A DNA stretch of 13,230 nucleotides from Methanosarcinales archaeon (lineage in GTDB: Archaea; Halobacteriota; Syntropharchaeia; Alkanophagales; Methanospirareceae): the NCBI GenBank assembly GCA_030665925.1, contig DAOUYX010000023.1:1-13230 (forward strand). The letters are read 5' to 3'. Numbering within the stretch: position 1 is the first letter of the stretch; every line of letters starts with the position of its first letter. Made by a program: the position numbers and the translations under genes. The notes under the pieces were generated by a model that saw only the letters and a program-made list of their open reading frames with translations, was not told the DNA's origin and did not search any database. Positions 5,222-12,613 of the stretch are shown here, in pieces.

Positions 5222-6148
5222 ATGCGGATACTGGTAGCGGAGTATGCAGTGGGCGGGGGCGATGGTAAAAGCGTATCGCTATTAAGAGAAGGAAAAGCGA
5301 TGCTTTCAACGCTAAAAAGTGGATTTGAGCGGATGGGTCATGAGGTTATCTATCCCGAGGCGGAAACCGATTTTGAAGCGGCAGTAGATAAGCTATCAAA
5401 GGAAAGCGATGCGGGCATTATTATCGCTCCTGATGATGAGTTATGCACGCTTACAGAGCTTTTAGAGTCGAATACTGTTAATTTGGGCTGCCCTTCGAGT
5501 TCCGTAAAAATATGCACCGATAAGATGCTGACATCAAAGATTTTAAGCGAAGAAGGAATACTCGTGCCGAGAATCGTATCAGTGGAAGAAGTAGAGAGAA
5601 ATGAAGAGCAGAGGTACGTGAGTAAGCCGAGGTACGGGTGTGCATCGGAAAACGTTTTTATACTAAACGGGAAGAAACCTCGTGAGGCTCTATCTTTTTA
5701 CGATAACGATAGCCTCGATTATAACATTATCACGGAATTCATAACCGGAGATGACATAAGCAGCAGTATCATTGTGGGAAATTCCTCCGTATTGCCATTA
5801 ACAATAAACAAGCAATTTATAAGGACGGAGGGAGAACGCCTGCGATATGCGGGTGGATTCGTGCCTTATTTTATAGGGCGTGAAGCTGAAAGCGAGATAA
5901 CGCGCATAAGCAGGAAGGTGGTAACCATGCTTCATTGCAGAGGCTACGTAGGGATAGATTTCGTATTGGGTGAAGACGGAACGGCATACGTTGTGGACGT
6001 GAATCCACGACCTACAACATCAATCGTAGGAATAGCAAAGGTGTTAAATTACGAGGTGACTGATTTGATATTACGAGCAAAATTTGGAACGTTGCCCATA
6101 GCGGAGGACGTAAAAACCGAAGGGCGTTTTGTTTTTGATCTTTCTTAA
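5222..6148 (+). CDS. mfnD: ATP-grasp ligase, MfnD-like (tyramine--L-glutamate ligase of methanofuran synthesis)
   Basis: ATP-grasp enzyme of 308 residues. In methanogens MfnD joins tyramine and glutamate through a gamma-glutamyl bond in the side chain of methanofuran, the C1 carrier of methane metabolism. Evidence: an N-terminal pre-ATP-grasp region (MRILVAEYAVGGG; IIIAPDDE at 67-74), the NLGCPSSSVKICTDKMLTSK segment (87-106) like the family's LGC-S-x-x-(A/V)-K-I-x-x-(D/N)-K pattern, an ATP-binding stretch KPRYGCASENV (135-145), EFITGDDISSSIIVG (172-186), and Mg2+ ligands in GIDFVLG (Asp246) and VDVNPRPTTSIVG (Asp259, Asn261). The closest match I know is the M. jannaschii enzyme MJ0815. Gene gaps: 16 nt from the repeat gene, 5 nt to the JAMM gene. 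It could instead be a related ligase with another substrate; the ATP-grasp call is firmer than the substrate. Confidence 0.8.
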   Translation: MRILVAEYAVGGGDGKSVSLLREGKAMLSTLKSGFERMGHEVIYPEAETDFEAAVDKLSKESDAGIIIAPDDELCTLTELLESNTVNLGCPSSSVKICTDKMLTSKILSEEGILVPRIVSVEEVERNEEQRYVSKPRYGCASENVFILNGKKPREALSFYDNDSLDYNIITEFITGDDISSSIIVGNSSVLPLTINKQFIRTEGERLRYAGGFVPYFIGREAESEITRISRKVVTMLHCRGYVGIDFVLGEDGTAYVVDVNPRPTTSIVGIAKVLNYEVTDLILRAKFGTLPIAEDVKTEGRFVFDLS

Positions 6149-6153
6149 AAAAG

Positions 6154-6582
6154 ATGCGCAAAGTCAAAAAAATTGATGGAATAGCAAAGGATACCCTGGA
6201 TTTCATTCTGGAAGTGTGCAAATCTAATCATCCACGTGAATTCATCGGGATGCTGTGCGCTGATGGAGAGATCATCACCGACGTTTTTTTTCTTCCGGGC
6301 ACGATTTCATCCGACGAAAATGCAATTATACGGATGGACATGATGCCCATGGGTCTTGGCTATGTTGGGTCTGTTCATAGCCACCCCCATCCCGCAGCTA
6401 CGAGACCTTCGAAACAAGATTTGCTTATGTTTTCCAAAACAGGGAATTGTCATATCATCGCATGTTACCCTTACGCAACGCGCGACTGGCAATGTTATAA
6501 TTCTAAAGGAGAAGAGAAGGAGTTGGAAATAGTGGAGAGAAATTTAGAGATGTTGAAAGTAGGAGAAGAGCAGTTATGGTAA
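6154..6582 (+). CDS. JAMM/MPN+ zinc metalloprotease (AfJAMM-like)
   Basis: A 142-residue single-domain JAB/MPN+ protein that should cleave isopeptide or peptide bonds next to ubiquitin-like modifiers (SAMPs in archaea). It resembles AfJAMM (AF2198) along its length: NHPREFIGML (catalytic Glu29), FLPGT, IRMDMMPMG, VGSVHSHP (zinc ligands His75 and His77), PSKQD (Ser86, Asp89), and FSKTGNCHIIACYPY near the end. Between the second His and the Ser there are 8 residues and not the usual 7, so the motif reads H-x-H-x(11)-D; the nucleotide sequence has no ambiguity there. The start follows the previous stop by 5 nt with no strong ribosome binding site, and the last 7 bases overlap ribL, suggesting coupled translation. 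The proteasome beta gene lies three genes downstream. Confidence 0.92.
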   Translation: MRKVKKIDGIAKDTLDFILEVCKSNHPREFIGMLCADGEIITDVFFLPGTISSDENAIIRMDMMPMGLGYVGSVHSHPHPAATRPSKQDLLMFSKTGNCHIIACYPYATRDWQCYNSKGEEKELEIVERNLEMLKVGEEQLW

Positions 6583-7001
6583 GGGTTTTGGCAACGGGAA
6601 CATTTGAAATACTTCATCCAGGGCATCTGCTTTACTTAGAAGAAGCGAAAAAACTGGGTGACGAGCTTTTCGTTATTATTGGACGGGACGTAACCGTGAG
6701 GAAGCGAAAAAGAACGCCGATTATACCTGAGGAGCAGAGGTTGCAGATGGTCTCAGCTTTGAAAATGGTGGACAAAGCGATGTTGGGCAGCGAGGAAGAT
6801 ATGTATGAACCTTTATATAGTATAAAACCGGATGTAGTAGCATTAGGTTATGATCAGGCTTTCGATGAAGAGAAGCTGGAGTGGGAGCTTAGAGAAAGAG
6901 GATTTCATTCAAAGGTTATCCGTATAAAGAAGCACAATTCAAATGCCTTTTGTAAGGCTGAGGAGATTATAAAAGGAATATTGAAGTCCGTGGAGGGATG
7001 A
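6576..7001 (+). CDS. ribL: FAD synthase RibL (FMN adenylyltransferase, archaeal type)
   Basis: Nucleotidyltransferase of 141 residues that transfers AMP from CTP/ATP-type donors to FMN; archaeal RibL makes FAD in the cytoplasm. Family features: [12 protein letters not shown] (residues 6-17) with the HxGH signature at 14-17, the [20 protein letters not shown] block (36-55), [15 protein letters not shown] (62-76), [12 protein letters not shown] (83-94, an ISSTR-equivalent region), and a short C-terminus with one Cys at 126. RibL of M. jannaschii has functionally important cysteines near its C-terminus; only one Cys is present here. Related cytidylyltransferases (for glycerol-3-phosphate) share the fold, but the GYDQ/RG(F) pattern favours RibL. 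The ATG overlaps the JAMM gene by 7 nt and the TGA overlaps the first possible NikR ATG. Confidence 0.9.
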   Translation: MVRVLATGTFEILHPGHLLYLEEAKKLGDELFVIIGRDVTVRKRKRTPIIPEEQRLQMVSALKMVDKAMLGSEEDMYEPLYSIKPDVVALGYDQAFDEEKLEWELRERGFHSKVIRIKKHNSNAFCKAEEIIKGILKSVEG

Positions 7002-7003
7002 AA

Positions 7004-7426
7004 ATGGAAGAAGAGCGTGGATTAACTCGAATCGGGGTGTCTCTACCCTCGAATCTGTTGAACAAGTTTGACACGATAATACGAGGGCGGGGGTATTCGT
7101 CGCGATCGGAAGGGATACGAGATGCGATCAGAGCATATATCGTAGAGTATGAATGGATGGAACGAGAATCAGGTGAGGAGATCGGAACCATAACCTATCT
7201 TTACGACCACGAGCAAAGGGGACTGGGCGATGAGCTAACCGAAGTGCAACATCATTACTTGGGCATGATAAAATCGTCAACACACATTCATTTAGACAAA
7301 GAGAATTGCTTTGAGATCGTGGTGATACAGGGCGATGCGAAGAAGATAAAGGAGTTGGCGGAGAATATAATGAGTTTGAAAGGGGTTAAACATGTGAAGT
7401 TGACGACAACTCATGGAGGGATATAA
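7004..7426 (+). CDS. nikR: Nickel-responsive regulator NikR
   Basis: Transcription factor of the ribbon-helix-helix class that binds Ni2+ and represses nickel uptake genes. The N-terminal ribbon-helix-helix is [15 protein letters not shown] followed by [15 protein letters not shown]; the C-terminal ACT-like domain begins with GTITYLYDH. Numbering from the ATG at 7004, the four-coordinate nickel site is His83 (VQHHYLG), His94 and His96 (THIHL) and Cys102, in the same spacing as E. coli His76, His87, His89 and Cys95. GGAGG at 6992-6996 lies 7 nt before this ATG, but only 1 nt before an in-frame ATG at 6998, so I chose 7004; the alternative adds two residues. The stop is 1 nt before the psmB start. 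Because it sits inside a multi-gene run, it may regulate that run or be co-expressed with nickel-requiring (for example methyl-coenzyme M) metabolism; no nickel transporter is seen here. Confidence 0.94.
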   Translation: MEEERGLTRIGVSLPSNLLNKFDTIIRGRGYSSRSEGIRDAIRAYIVEYEWMERESGEEIGTITYLYDHEQRGLGDELTEVQHHYLGMIKSSTHIHLDKENCFEIVVIQGDAKKIKELAENIMSLKGVKHVKLTTTHGGI

Positions 7427-7427
7427 A

Positions 7428-8063
7428 ATGGAACTAATGGATCAAGTAAAGAAGGGAACGACTACAGTTGGTTTAATCTGTGATGGCGGTGTAGTGCTGG
7501 CAAGCGAGAAAAGAGCGACAATGGGCTCTTTTATCGCTTCTAAAGCGGCGAAGAAGATCTATCAGGTGGACGACTACCTGGGCGTAACAACGGCGGGAAT
7601 AGTAGGAGATGCGCAGACACTGATTAGAATGACGTCGGTGGAAATGAAACTCTACAAGATACGAAGAGGAGAGCCGATGACGGTAAAAGGAATGGCAACG
7701 CTGTTGTCCAATGTGCTGAACGGTCAGCGGTTCTACCCGTATATTGTGCAACTCCTGCTCGGTGGCATGGACAGAAATGGAGCACATATATTCTCGATAG
7801 ACCCCTTTGGCGGGAACACCGAGGAGAAGGAAGTAGCATCCACCGGTTCGGGTTCTCCCATTGCCTACGGCGTGCTGGAGGATAGATACACAAAAGACAT
7901 ATCGCTGGAAGACGGGACAGAACTCGCGATAAAGGCATTGTATTCCGCAATAAGGAGGGACAGTGCCTCTGGTGGTGAGATGGAAGTGGTTGTGATAACG
8001 AAGGATAAGTATGAGACGTTAAGCGAAGAGAGGATAAAAGAGATAATGAATTCACTTAACTGA
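7428..8063 (+). CDS. psmB: 20S proteasome beta subunit (catalytic)
   Basis: Threonine protease subunit of the archaeal 20S proteasome, assembled as alpha7-beta7-beta7-alpha7. The propeptide is about 10 residues (MELMDQVKKG), cut before TTTVG so that Thr becomes residue 1 of the mature enzyme. In mature numbering Glu17 (ASEKRAT) and Lys33 (AAKK) hold the catalytic positions, with TGSGSP later carrying the conserved Ser. The C-terminal part includes ALYSAIRRDSASGGEMEVVV, the usual end of the fold. The ATG at 7428 follows GGAGGG at 7 nt, better placed than an in-frame ATG at 7413 that would add five residues. It is the last gene of the run starting at 4309 and lies 1 nt after nikR; the psmA gene is not in the window. 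The JAMM protease upstream makes a protein turnover link plausible. Confidence 0.96.
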   Translation: MELMDQVKKGTTTVGLICDGGVVLASEKRATMGSFIASKAAKKIYQVDDYLGVTTAGIVGDAQTLIRMTSVEMKLYKIRRGEPMTVKGMATLLSNVLNGQRFYPYIVQLLLGGMDRNGAHIFSIDPFGGNTEEKEVASTGSGSPIAYGVLEDRYTKDISLEDGTELAIKALYSAIRRDSASGGEMEVVVITKDKYETLSEERIKEIMNSLN

Positions 8064-8174
8064 TTATCCATTTGGATATTTGTTAGGGACAGGAGCAGAA
8101 AATAGAATAGAGTACTCGCACAGTTAGTTAGCAAGCAGGTCAAAGTAAGGATTGCAATATATGGCAGAATAAAG

Positions 8175-8184
8175 TAAATTTATG
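8175..8184 (+). promoter_or_regulatory. TATA-like box for fttA
   Basis: TAAATTTATG is centred about 57 nt before the ATG at 8237 and predicts a start near 8206, giving a leader of about 31 nt that includes GAGGAG (8217-8222). The remaining sequence between psmB and fttA (8064-8174) holds no gene; there is only a weak 5-bp hairpin at 8066-8077. Confidence 0.35.
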
Positions 8185-8236
8185 GGATGCGGCAGGGTAG
8201 TAAACAAAAAACGATTGAGGAGATGATTGATGGACA

Positions 8237-10126
8237 ATGCCAGCAGAAGAAACGCTTTTAGAATTAAAGAGGCGAATAGTAGAGTTATTACCGGCTAATG
8301 TGAGCATTACCGGCGTGGAATTTGAAGGACCGGAACTCGTTATATACACGGAAGATACGCAGACCTTCGTAGACGACGGCGCGATAGTGCGAACATTAGC
8401 GAAGGAATTGAAGAAGCGGATTTCGGTTAGACCGAGTAGCGACATACTGATGGAGCCGGAAAAGGCGTCGAAGGTTATTTATGAAATTATACCGGATGAA
8501 GGCGGCATAAAGGATATTTATTTCGATATGGACAAGGCCGAGGTGATAATAGAAGCGGAAAAGCCCGGATTGGTGATAGGCACGCATGGGGCAACACTGA
8601 GAGAAGTCGCAAAGGTGATAGGGTGGCGACCCACCGTCATCCGAGCACCGCCAATACAATCCTCAATAATAAAGAGCATACGGCGATATCTGCGAGAGGA
8701 GAGCGAATTCCGGAAGGACTTTCTGAAGAAAGTCGGACGGCGGATCTACAGAGACAAGACAAAAGAAGATGAATGGCTGCGTATAACAATGTTGGGGGGA
8801 TGCCGAGAGGTAGGGAGAAATTCATTCATGCTCTCTACGCCGGAGACGCGGATTTTAATAGATTGCGGTGTGAGTGTGGGCTCAGAAGGAACACCATATC
8901 TGTACGTTCCTGAAGTATCACCGATAAGTGATATAGATGCAGTAGTAATAACTCATGCACATCTTGACCACTCGGGCTTAGTGCCTTTTTTGTTCAAATA
9001 TGGGCGGTATGACGGCCCGGTTTACACGACACAACCGACGAGAGACCTTATGTCCCTCCTGCTGCTTGACTATATCGAGGTATCAGCACGGGAGGGAAAG
9101 AAGATACCGTATGAGTCATCCTTTATACGAGATACGATAAGACATACGATCCCGTTGAAATATGGGGACGTGACGGATATAGCTCCCGATGTGAAACTCA
9201 CCTTTTACAATGCGGGGCACATACTGGGTTCTGCGGTCGCGTATTTCCATGCGGGAAAGGGGCTTTATAATATTGCATTTACGGGCGACATCAAGTATGA
9301 GCGCACGTTTCTTTTCGACCCTGCATTTAATGACTTTTCAAGGCTCGAAGCATTGGTTATGGAATCTACGTACGGCGGTATGAACGACTTACAGCCGTCG
9401 AGACGAGAAGCGGAGCAGAATTTAAAAGAAGAGATAGAGCGGACGATAAAGAAGGGTGGTAAAGTTATAATACCTGCTTTCGCGGTTGGTCGTTCGCAGG
9501 AGGTAATGATAGCACTGGAGGGGATGCAATTGGAGGTGCCGGTGTATTTAGACGGTATGATCTGGGAGGCGACGGCAATCCATACTGCATATCCTGAGTA
9601 TCTCAACAGGAATCTCAAGAATTCTATATTTCAGGGAAAGAACCCATTCCTATCTGATATTTTTGTTCAAGTGGACGACGCAGAAAAGAGGAAGGAGGTG
9701 ATAGAGGAGAAGGAATCATCCATCATACTTTCCACCTCGGGCATGCTAAACGGCGGTCCTGTGCTTGAATATCTGAAAGGACTCGCTGGCGATGAGAAAA
9801 ATACCCTTGTCTTCGTGGGTTACCAGGCGGAAGGTACGCTCGGCAGGAGGATACAGAAGGGGTGGAATGAGATGCAGTTTTCAGATGATGGCAAGATGAA
9901 GAACATAAAAGTGGAGATGGATATAAGCACAATAGATGGTTTTTCTGGGCATTCAGACCGTAATCAATTGGTAGAATACGTGAGGCGGATGCGACCACTG
10001 CCGTCTAAGGTGATGTGCATACATGGAGAGAACAGCAAATGCATGGCGTTAGCGAGTGGAATACATAAGAAGCTCAATATAGAGACGGTCGCACCCATGA
10101 ATTTGGAAACGATAAGGTTAGTATGA
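8237..10126 (+). CDS. fttA: Transcription termination ribonuclease FttA (aCPSF1): KH domains, metallo-beta-lactamase and beta-CASP
   Basis: Archaeal homologue of CPSF73 that cleaves nascent RNA at U-rich sites and terminates transcription. The 629 residues match the family length. Two N-terminal KH-type domains lie at about 1-70 and 71-145, the second with VIGTHGATL (113-121). The metallo-beta-lactamase core starts near 181 and carries zinc-binding HAHLDHSG (His240, His242, Asp244, His245), AGHILGS (His328) and TGDIKYE (Asp351). The beta-CASP part has MESTYGG (Glu376) and AFAVGRSQE, and a C-terminal FSGHSDRNQ motif. In-frame TGA at 8228 makes ATG 8237 the first possible start; homologous N-termini begin at the same place. 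The GAGGAG element is 14 nt away, whereas two out-of-frame ATGs (8223, 8230) lie closer to it. It has its own promoter and is flanked by noncoding gaps. Confidence 0.97.
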   Translation: MPAEETLLELKRRIVELLPANVSITGVEFEGPELVIYTEDTQTFVDDGAIVRTLAKELKKRISVRPSSDILMEPEKASKVIYEIIPDEGGIKDIYFDMDKAEVIIEAEKPGLVIGTHGATLREVAKVIGWRPTVIRAPPIQSSIIKSIRRYLREESEFRKDFLKKVGRRIYRDKTKEDEWLRITMLGGCREVGRNSFMLSTPETRILIDCGVSVGSEGTPYLYVPEVSPISDIDAVVITHAHLDHSGLVPFLFKYGRYDGPVYTTQPTRDLMSLLLLDYIEVSAREGKKIPYESSFIRDTIRHTIPLKYGDVTDIAPDVKLTFYNAGHILGSAVAYFHAGKGLYNIAFTGDIKYERTFLFDPAFNDFSRLEALVMESTYGGMNDLQPSRREAEQNLKEEIERTIKKGGKVIIPAFAVGRSQEVMIALEGMQLEVPVYLDGMIWEATAIHTAYPEYLNRNLKNSIFQGKNPFLSDIFVQVDDAEKRKEVIEEKESSIILSTSGMLNGGPVLEYLKGLAGDEKNTLVFVGYQAEGTLGRRIQKGWNEMQFSDDGKMKNIKVEMDISTIDGFSGHSDRNQLVEYVRRMRPLPSKVMCIHGENSKCMALASGIHKKLNIETVAPMNLETIRLV

Positions 10127-10183
10127 TGAGAAACGTGAAAGTAGCCTTTTAAGGTTGGCGGTCAATTTAGTTGGCATATTCTG

Positions 10184-10188
10184 ATTTT
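10184..10188 (+). terminator. Possible U-run termination site after fttA
   Basis: CTGATTTTTG, a run of five T, lies 58 nt after the fttA stop in an otherwise gene-free stretch. Archaeal termination uses such U-rich sites, which FttA itself recognises. The run is short and there is no hairpin, so this is a weak call. Confidence 0.25.
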
Positions 10189-10254
10189 TGATTGTGCGAC
10201 CGTGTGAAGCAACCATGATGAGTTTGTAACACTGCGGTTTTATGTATGTATACA

Positions 10255-10281
10255 CTTATACTTCTAAGTGCATAAATGCAC
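10255..10281 (+). promoter_or_regulatory. TATA-like box and perfect dyad GTGCAT-AA-ATGCAC before the TrpB2 relic
   Basis: CTTATACTT (10255-10263) is followed at once by the dyad GTGCATAAATGCAC (10268-10281): two perfect 6-bp arms around AA. A start about 26 nt past the TATA centre would fall near 10285, so the dyad lies between box and start, the usual place for an archaeal repressor site. The ribosome binding site GAGGTGA (10285-10291) follows directly. Part of it recurs 140 nt downstream: 15 of 17 bases match between 10272-10288 and 10412-10428. Confidence 0.4.
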
Positions 10282-10295
10282 ATTGAGGTGAAAAG

Positions 10296-10409
10296 ATGAA
10301 CACGAAAGAGAAGATATTTCTCGACGAAGAAGAAATCCCGAAGGAGTGGTACAACGTACATAGAGACGGCAGTGCCTGTGAATTTGGAGGGTATGCATTA
10401 ATAGTATAA
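10296..10409 (+). pseudogene. N-terminal remnant of a TrpB2-type tryptophan synthase beta chain (37 codons)
   Basis: The short frame begins MNTKEKIFLDEEEIPKEWYNV, which matches the N-terminus of the TrpB2 subfamily (pattern L-D-E-x-(E/D)-(I/M)-P-K-x-W-Y-N-(I/V)). In intact genes this is followed by a DLPxPLPPP stretch and about 400 further residues. Here it diverges after YNV to HRDGSACEFGGYALIV and stops at TAA (10407-10409). No further TrpB2 sequence can be seen before the next gene. The start is well formed: GAGGTGA lies 4 nt before the ATG, with a TATA-like box and a dyad upstream. It could be a relic left after deletion of a trpB2 gene beside the aromatic genes, or a short expressed peptide. 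I favour a relic. The similarity is judged by eye. Confidence 0.5.
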
Positions 10410-10485
10410 GAATAAATGCAAATTGAAGATAAATGGAGGTATTAAAGGAGGGATAAGAGGATAGGAAAGAGGTAGAGAGGGGAAA

Positions 10486-11310
10486 ATGACAAGTATAAGA
10501 GAGAGAATGGAGGGGATGGGCATAGGGAAGAGTATACGGATGGAAAGGATCGTAGACCGGAAGAGCGGGCGAAGTGTTGTTGTTCCAATGGACCATGGGG
10601 TAACATCAGGTCCAATATATGGATTGACGGACATGAGGAGCGCGGTGAATGCAGTAGCAGAAGGCGGAGCAAATGCGGTTCTCTTGCATAAGGGCATTGT
10701 AATCGCGGGCCATCGGAGATATGGGAAGGACATAGGGCTCATCATTCACCTCTCTGCGAGCACCTCGCTGGGACCGGACCCGCTGAACAAAGTTCTGGTC
10801 ACTACGGTAGAAGAAGCGATACGATTGGGTGCGGATGCGGTCTCAATGCACGTGAATGTGGGCGCGGATACCGAGCCGAAGATGCTTAAGAATCTTGGAG
10901 TGGTGGCAATGGTGTGTGAAGAGTGGAGCATGCCGCTTCTGGCGATGGTGTATCCGCGAGGTAAAAAGGTAAAAAACGAGCACGAACCGGAGTTGGTGAT
11001 GCATGCGGCTCGCGTAGGCGCAGAACTTGGCGCGGACATTATCAAAACGAATTATACCGGCGATCCCGATTCATTCAAGGAGGTAATACGCAGTTGTCCG
11101 GTGCCAGTGATCATAGCGGGGGGGCCCAAGGCGAATACGGATGCGGAAGTGATGAAGATGGTAGAAGATGCCATTTCCGCGGGTGCCTCTGGTGTGTCAA
11201 TCGGGCGAAATGTGTTCCAGCATAAGAATCCTGTGGAGATGACGAGAGCGATTAGTAAGGTCGTACACGAGGGCATGTCCGCGGAAGAGGCGATGGAAAT
11301 GCTAAAGTGA
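10486..11310 (+). CDS. aroA': 2-amino-3,7-dideoxy-D-threo-hept-6-ulosonate (ADH) synthase
   Basis: Class I aldolase-like enzyme (DhnA family) that starts the archaeal route to dehydroquinate by transaldol reaction of 6-deoxy-5-ketofructose 1-phosphate with L-aspartate semialdehyde, replacing DAHP synthase. The 274 residues match the family length. Seen: [14 protein letters not shown] with Asp36, MVYPRGK with Tyr156 and [10 protein letters not shown] with Lys187 as the Schiff-base residue; each is three places later than M. jannaschii MJ0400 Asp33, Tyr153 and Lys184. AGGPKANTD (211-219) and SIGRNVFQH (238-246) form the phosphate-binding end. The ATG at 10486 follows a run GAGAGGGG at 3 nt; ATGs at 10507 and 10516 are possible but would shorten it below its relatives. 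aroB' follows 93 nt downstream. Confidence 0.95.
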   Translation: MTSIRERMEGMGIGKSIRMERIVDRKSGRSVVVPMDHGVTSGPIYGLTDMRSAVNAVAEGGANAVLLHKGIVIAGHRRYGKDIGLIIHLSASTSLGPDPLNKVLVTTVEEAIRLGADAVSMHVNVGADTEPKMLKNLGVVAMVCEEWSMPLLAMVYPRGKKVKNEHEPELVMHAARVGAELGADIIKTNYTGDPDSFKEVIRSCPVPVIIAGGPKANTDAEVMKMVEDAISAGASGVSIGRNVFQHKNPVEMTRAISKVVHEGMSAEEAMEMLK

Positions 11311-11364
11311 GCGGATATGGGCAATAGTCAATAATGGGCTGAAATCAAAAATAAATCCGATGAA

Positions 11365-11374
11365 GAATATATTC
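11365..11374 (+). promoter_or_regulatory. Palindromic AT-rich TATA-like element before aroB'
   Basis: GAATATATTC is a perfect 10-bp palindrome centred about 34 nt before the aroB' ATG. It might be a weak promoter; a start near 11395 would leave a leader of about 9 nt, cutting into the AAGGTG element at 11393-11398. The gene may equally well be read through from aroA'. Confidence 0.25.
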
Positions 11375-11403
11375 ATTTGAAAGTGGAATAAAAAGGTGCG
11401 GAA

Positions 11404-12591
11404 ATGGAAGGGGATAAGAAGGAGATCTGGATAAAGGCTGATGCTGACGCGGGCACATGGGATGAGCGGAAGGCGCGGATTACCGCGGGTTTGGAATCCG
11501 GCGTTGACGGTGTGCTTGTAGAAGCAGAAGACGTGGCAAAGGTCCGGGAGTTGGGTCGGATCACCATAGCTGCGGTTGCAACGGAATCGGAGTTGGAAGA
11601 AGGAGAAGGAGAGGCAGAAGAAGCGGACGTTCTTGTTTACGGAAAAAGAAGCGAAGGTGACGGCGCACTGCCGATTCCCTCTGAGATAACAGACTCGCGT
11701 GTTTTGGGTGCGTTGAAACGTACTTTTGGTAGTACGCCTAATGCAGGCTATGTGGAGCTACGCGGCAAGGATTACGAGCGCTTTGCCGTGAATATTGCGG
11801 ATTACAGTAATTATGTGATTGTGATAGGAAAGGATTGGAAGATCATACCGCTGGAGAATATCATTGCGGAACTGCAGCATAAGACCACGAAGGTGATTGC
11901 GGGTGTGCAGAGCGCCGAAGAGGCGAGGACGGCACTGGAGACGCTGGAATACGGTGCGGACGGCGTTCTCATTGATACGGATGATATATCAGAGATAAAG
12001 AAAGCGGTAGAGATCAGGGATGCGAGCGTAATAGGCACTATTCCGTTAGCTACCGCGCGGATAACCAAGGTTGAGGAACTGGAAATGGGCGACCGTGTAT
12101 GCGTGGATACCTGCTCGTTGATGGTACGTGGCGAAGGAATGCTTGTGGGTTCGCAGTCGTTTGCGTTGTTTTTGGTGCATTCGGAATCAGAAGAGAGCCC
12201 GTATGTCGCGGCGAGACCGTTTAGAGTGAATGCCGGTGCGGTGTATGCGTACGTGCTGGTGGGTGAGAAGACGAAGTATTTGTCGGAGTTGAAGTCTGGA
12301 AATGAAGTGCTAATTGTGAATGCAGAAGGAAGTGCACGAAAAGCAGTGATTGGTAGAGTAAAAATCGAGAAGCGACCGCTTATGCTCGTGGAAGCCGAGG
12401 TTGAAGTCGGTGGCGGTATGAAGCGAGGCTGTAGTATAATTCTTCAGAATGCGGAGACGATAAAGTTGATGGGTAAGGACAAGCCGATCTCCGTGGTCGA
12501 TTTAAAGGAAGGCGATGAAGTGCTCGTGCACGTGACGGAAACGGCGCGGCATTTCGGCATGGCAGTGGAGGAAATGGTGATCGAACGGTAG
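11404..12591 (+). CDS. aroB': 3-dehydroquinate synthase II (archaeal type)
   Basis: Enzyme of 395 residues that oxidises and cyclises ADH with NAD to 3-dehydroquinate, the second step of the archaeal shikimate entry; unrelated to bacterial AroB. Family features: an N-terminal barrel-like part with [21 protein letters not shown], an acidic low-complexity insertion at about 61-74, [11 protein letters not shown] (184-194), and a highly conserved C-terminal half: [23 protein letters not shown] (broken here as [11 protein letters not shown], 240-250, and LFLVHSES, 255-262), [14 protein letters not shown] (271-284), [16 protein letters not shown] (317-332), LQNAETIKL (347-355) and [10 protein letters not shown] (381-390). 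AAGGTG lies 5 nt before the ATG. The gene forms a pair with aroA' and ends 22 nt from the convergent radical SAM gene; TTTTT at 12600-12604 may terminate it. Confidence 0.95.
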   Translation: MEGDKKEIWIKADADAGTWDERKARITAGLESGVDGVLVEAEDVAKVRELGRITIAAVATESELEEGEGEAEEADVLVYGKRSEGDGALPIPSEITDSRVLGALKRTFGSTPNAGYVELRGKDYERFAVNIADYSNYVIVIGKDWKIIPLENIIAELQHKTTKVIAGVQSAEEARTALETLEYGADGVLIDTDDISEIKKAVEIRDASVIGTIPLATARITKVEELEMGDRVCVDTCSLMVRGEGMLVGSQSFALFLVHSESEESPYVAARPFRVNAGAVYAYVLVGEKTKYLSELKSGNEVLIVNAEGSARKAVIGRVKIEKRPLMLVEAEVEVGGGMKRGCSIILQNAETIKLMGKDKPISVVDLKEGDEVLVHVTETARHFGMAVEEMVIER

Positions 12592-12599
12592 CCAAACCC

Positions 12600-12604
12600 T
12601 TTTT
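12600..12604 (+). terminator. Possible U-run terminator after aroB'
   Basis: ACCCTTTTTC lies 9 nt after the aroB' stop, within the 22-nt gap to the convergent gene. It is a short run with no hairpin. Confidence 0.3.
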
Positions 12605-12613
12605 CACATTACA

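Larger units (their letters stand above)
10127..10485. other. 359-base gap between fttA and aroA'
   Basis: It holds a short T-run, a TATA-like box with a dyad, the 37-codon TrpB2-like remnant and, at 10410-10485, a purine-rich leader with repeated GGAGG/GAGG elements before aroA'. I see no RNA gene, no attachment site and no other credible reading frame. Confidence 0.6.

Noticed and set aside
8066..8077. Hairpin ATCCA-TT-TGGAT after psmB as an intrinsic terminator
   Set aside because: The stem is only 5 bp with a 2-base loop and is not followed by a real T-run; too weak to call.
10433..10456. A 7-codon ORF (MEVLKEG) in the aroA' leader
   Set aside because: It arises from repeated GGAGG-like elements in a purine-rich stretch and is too short to support.
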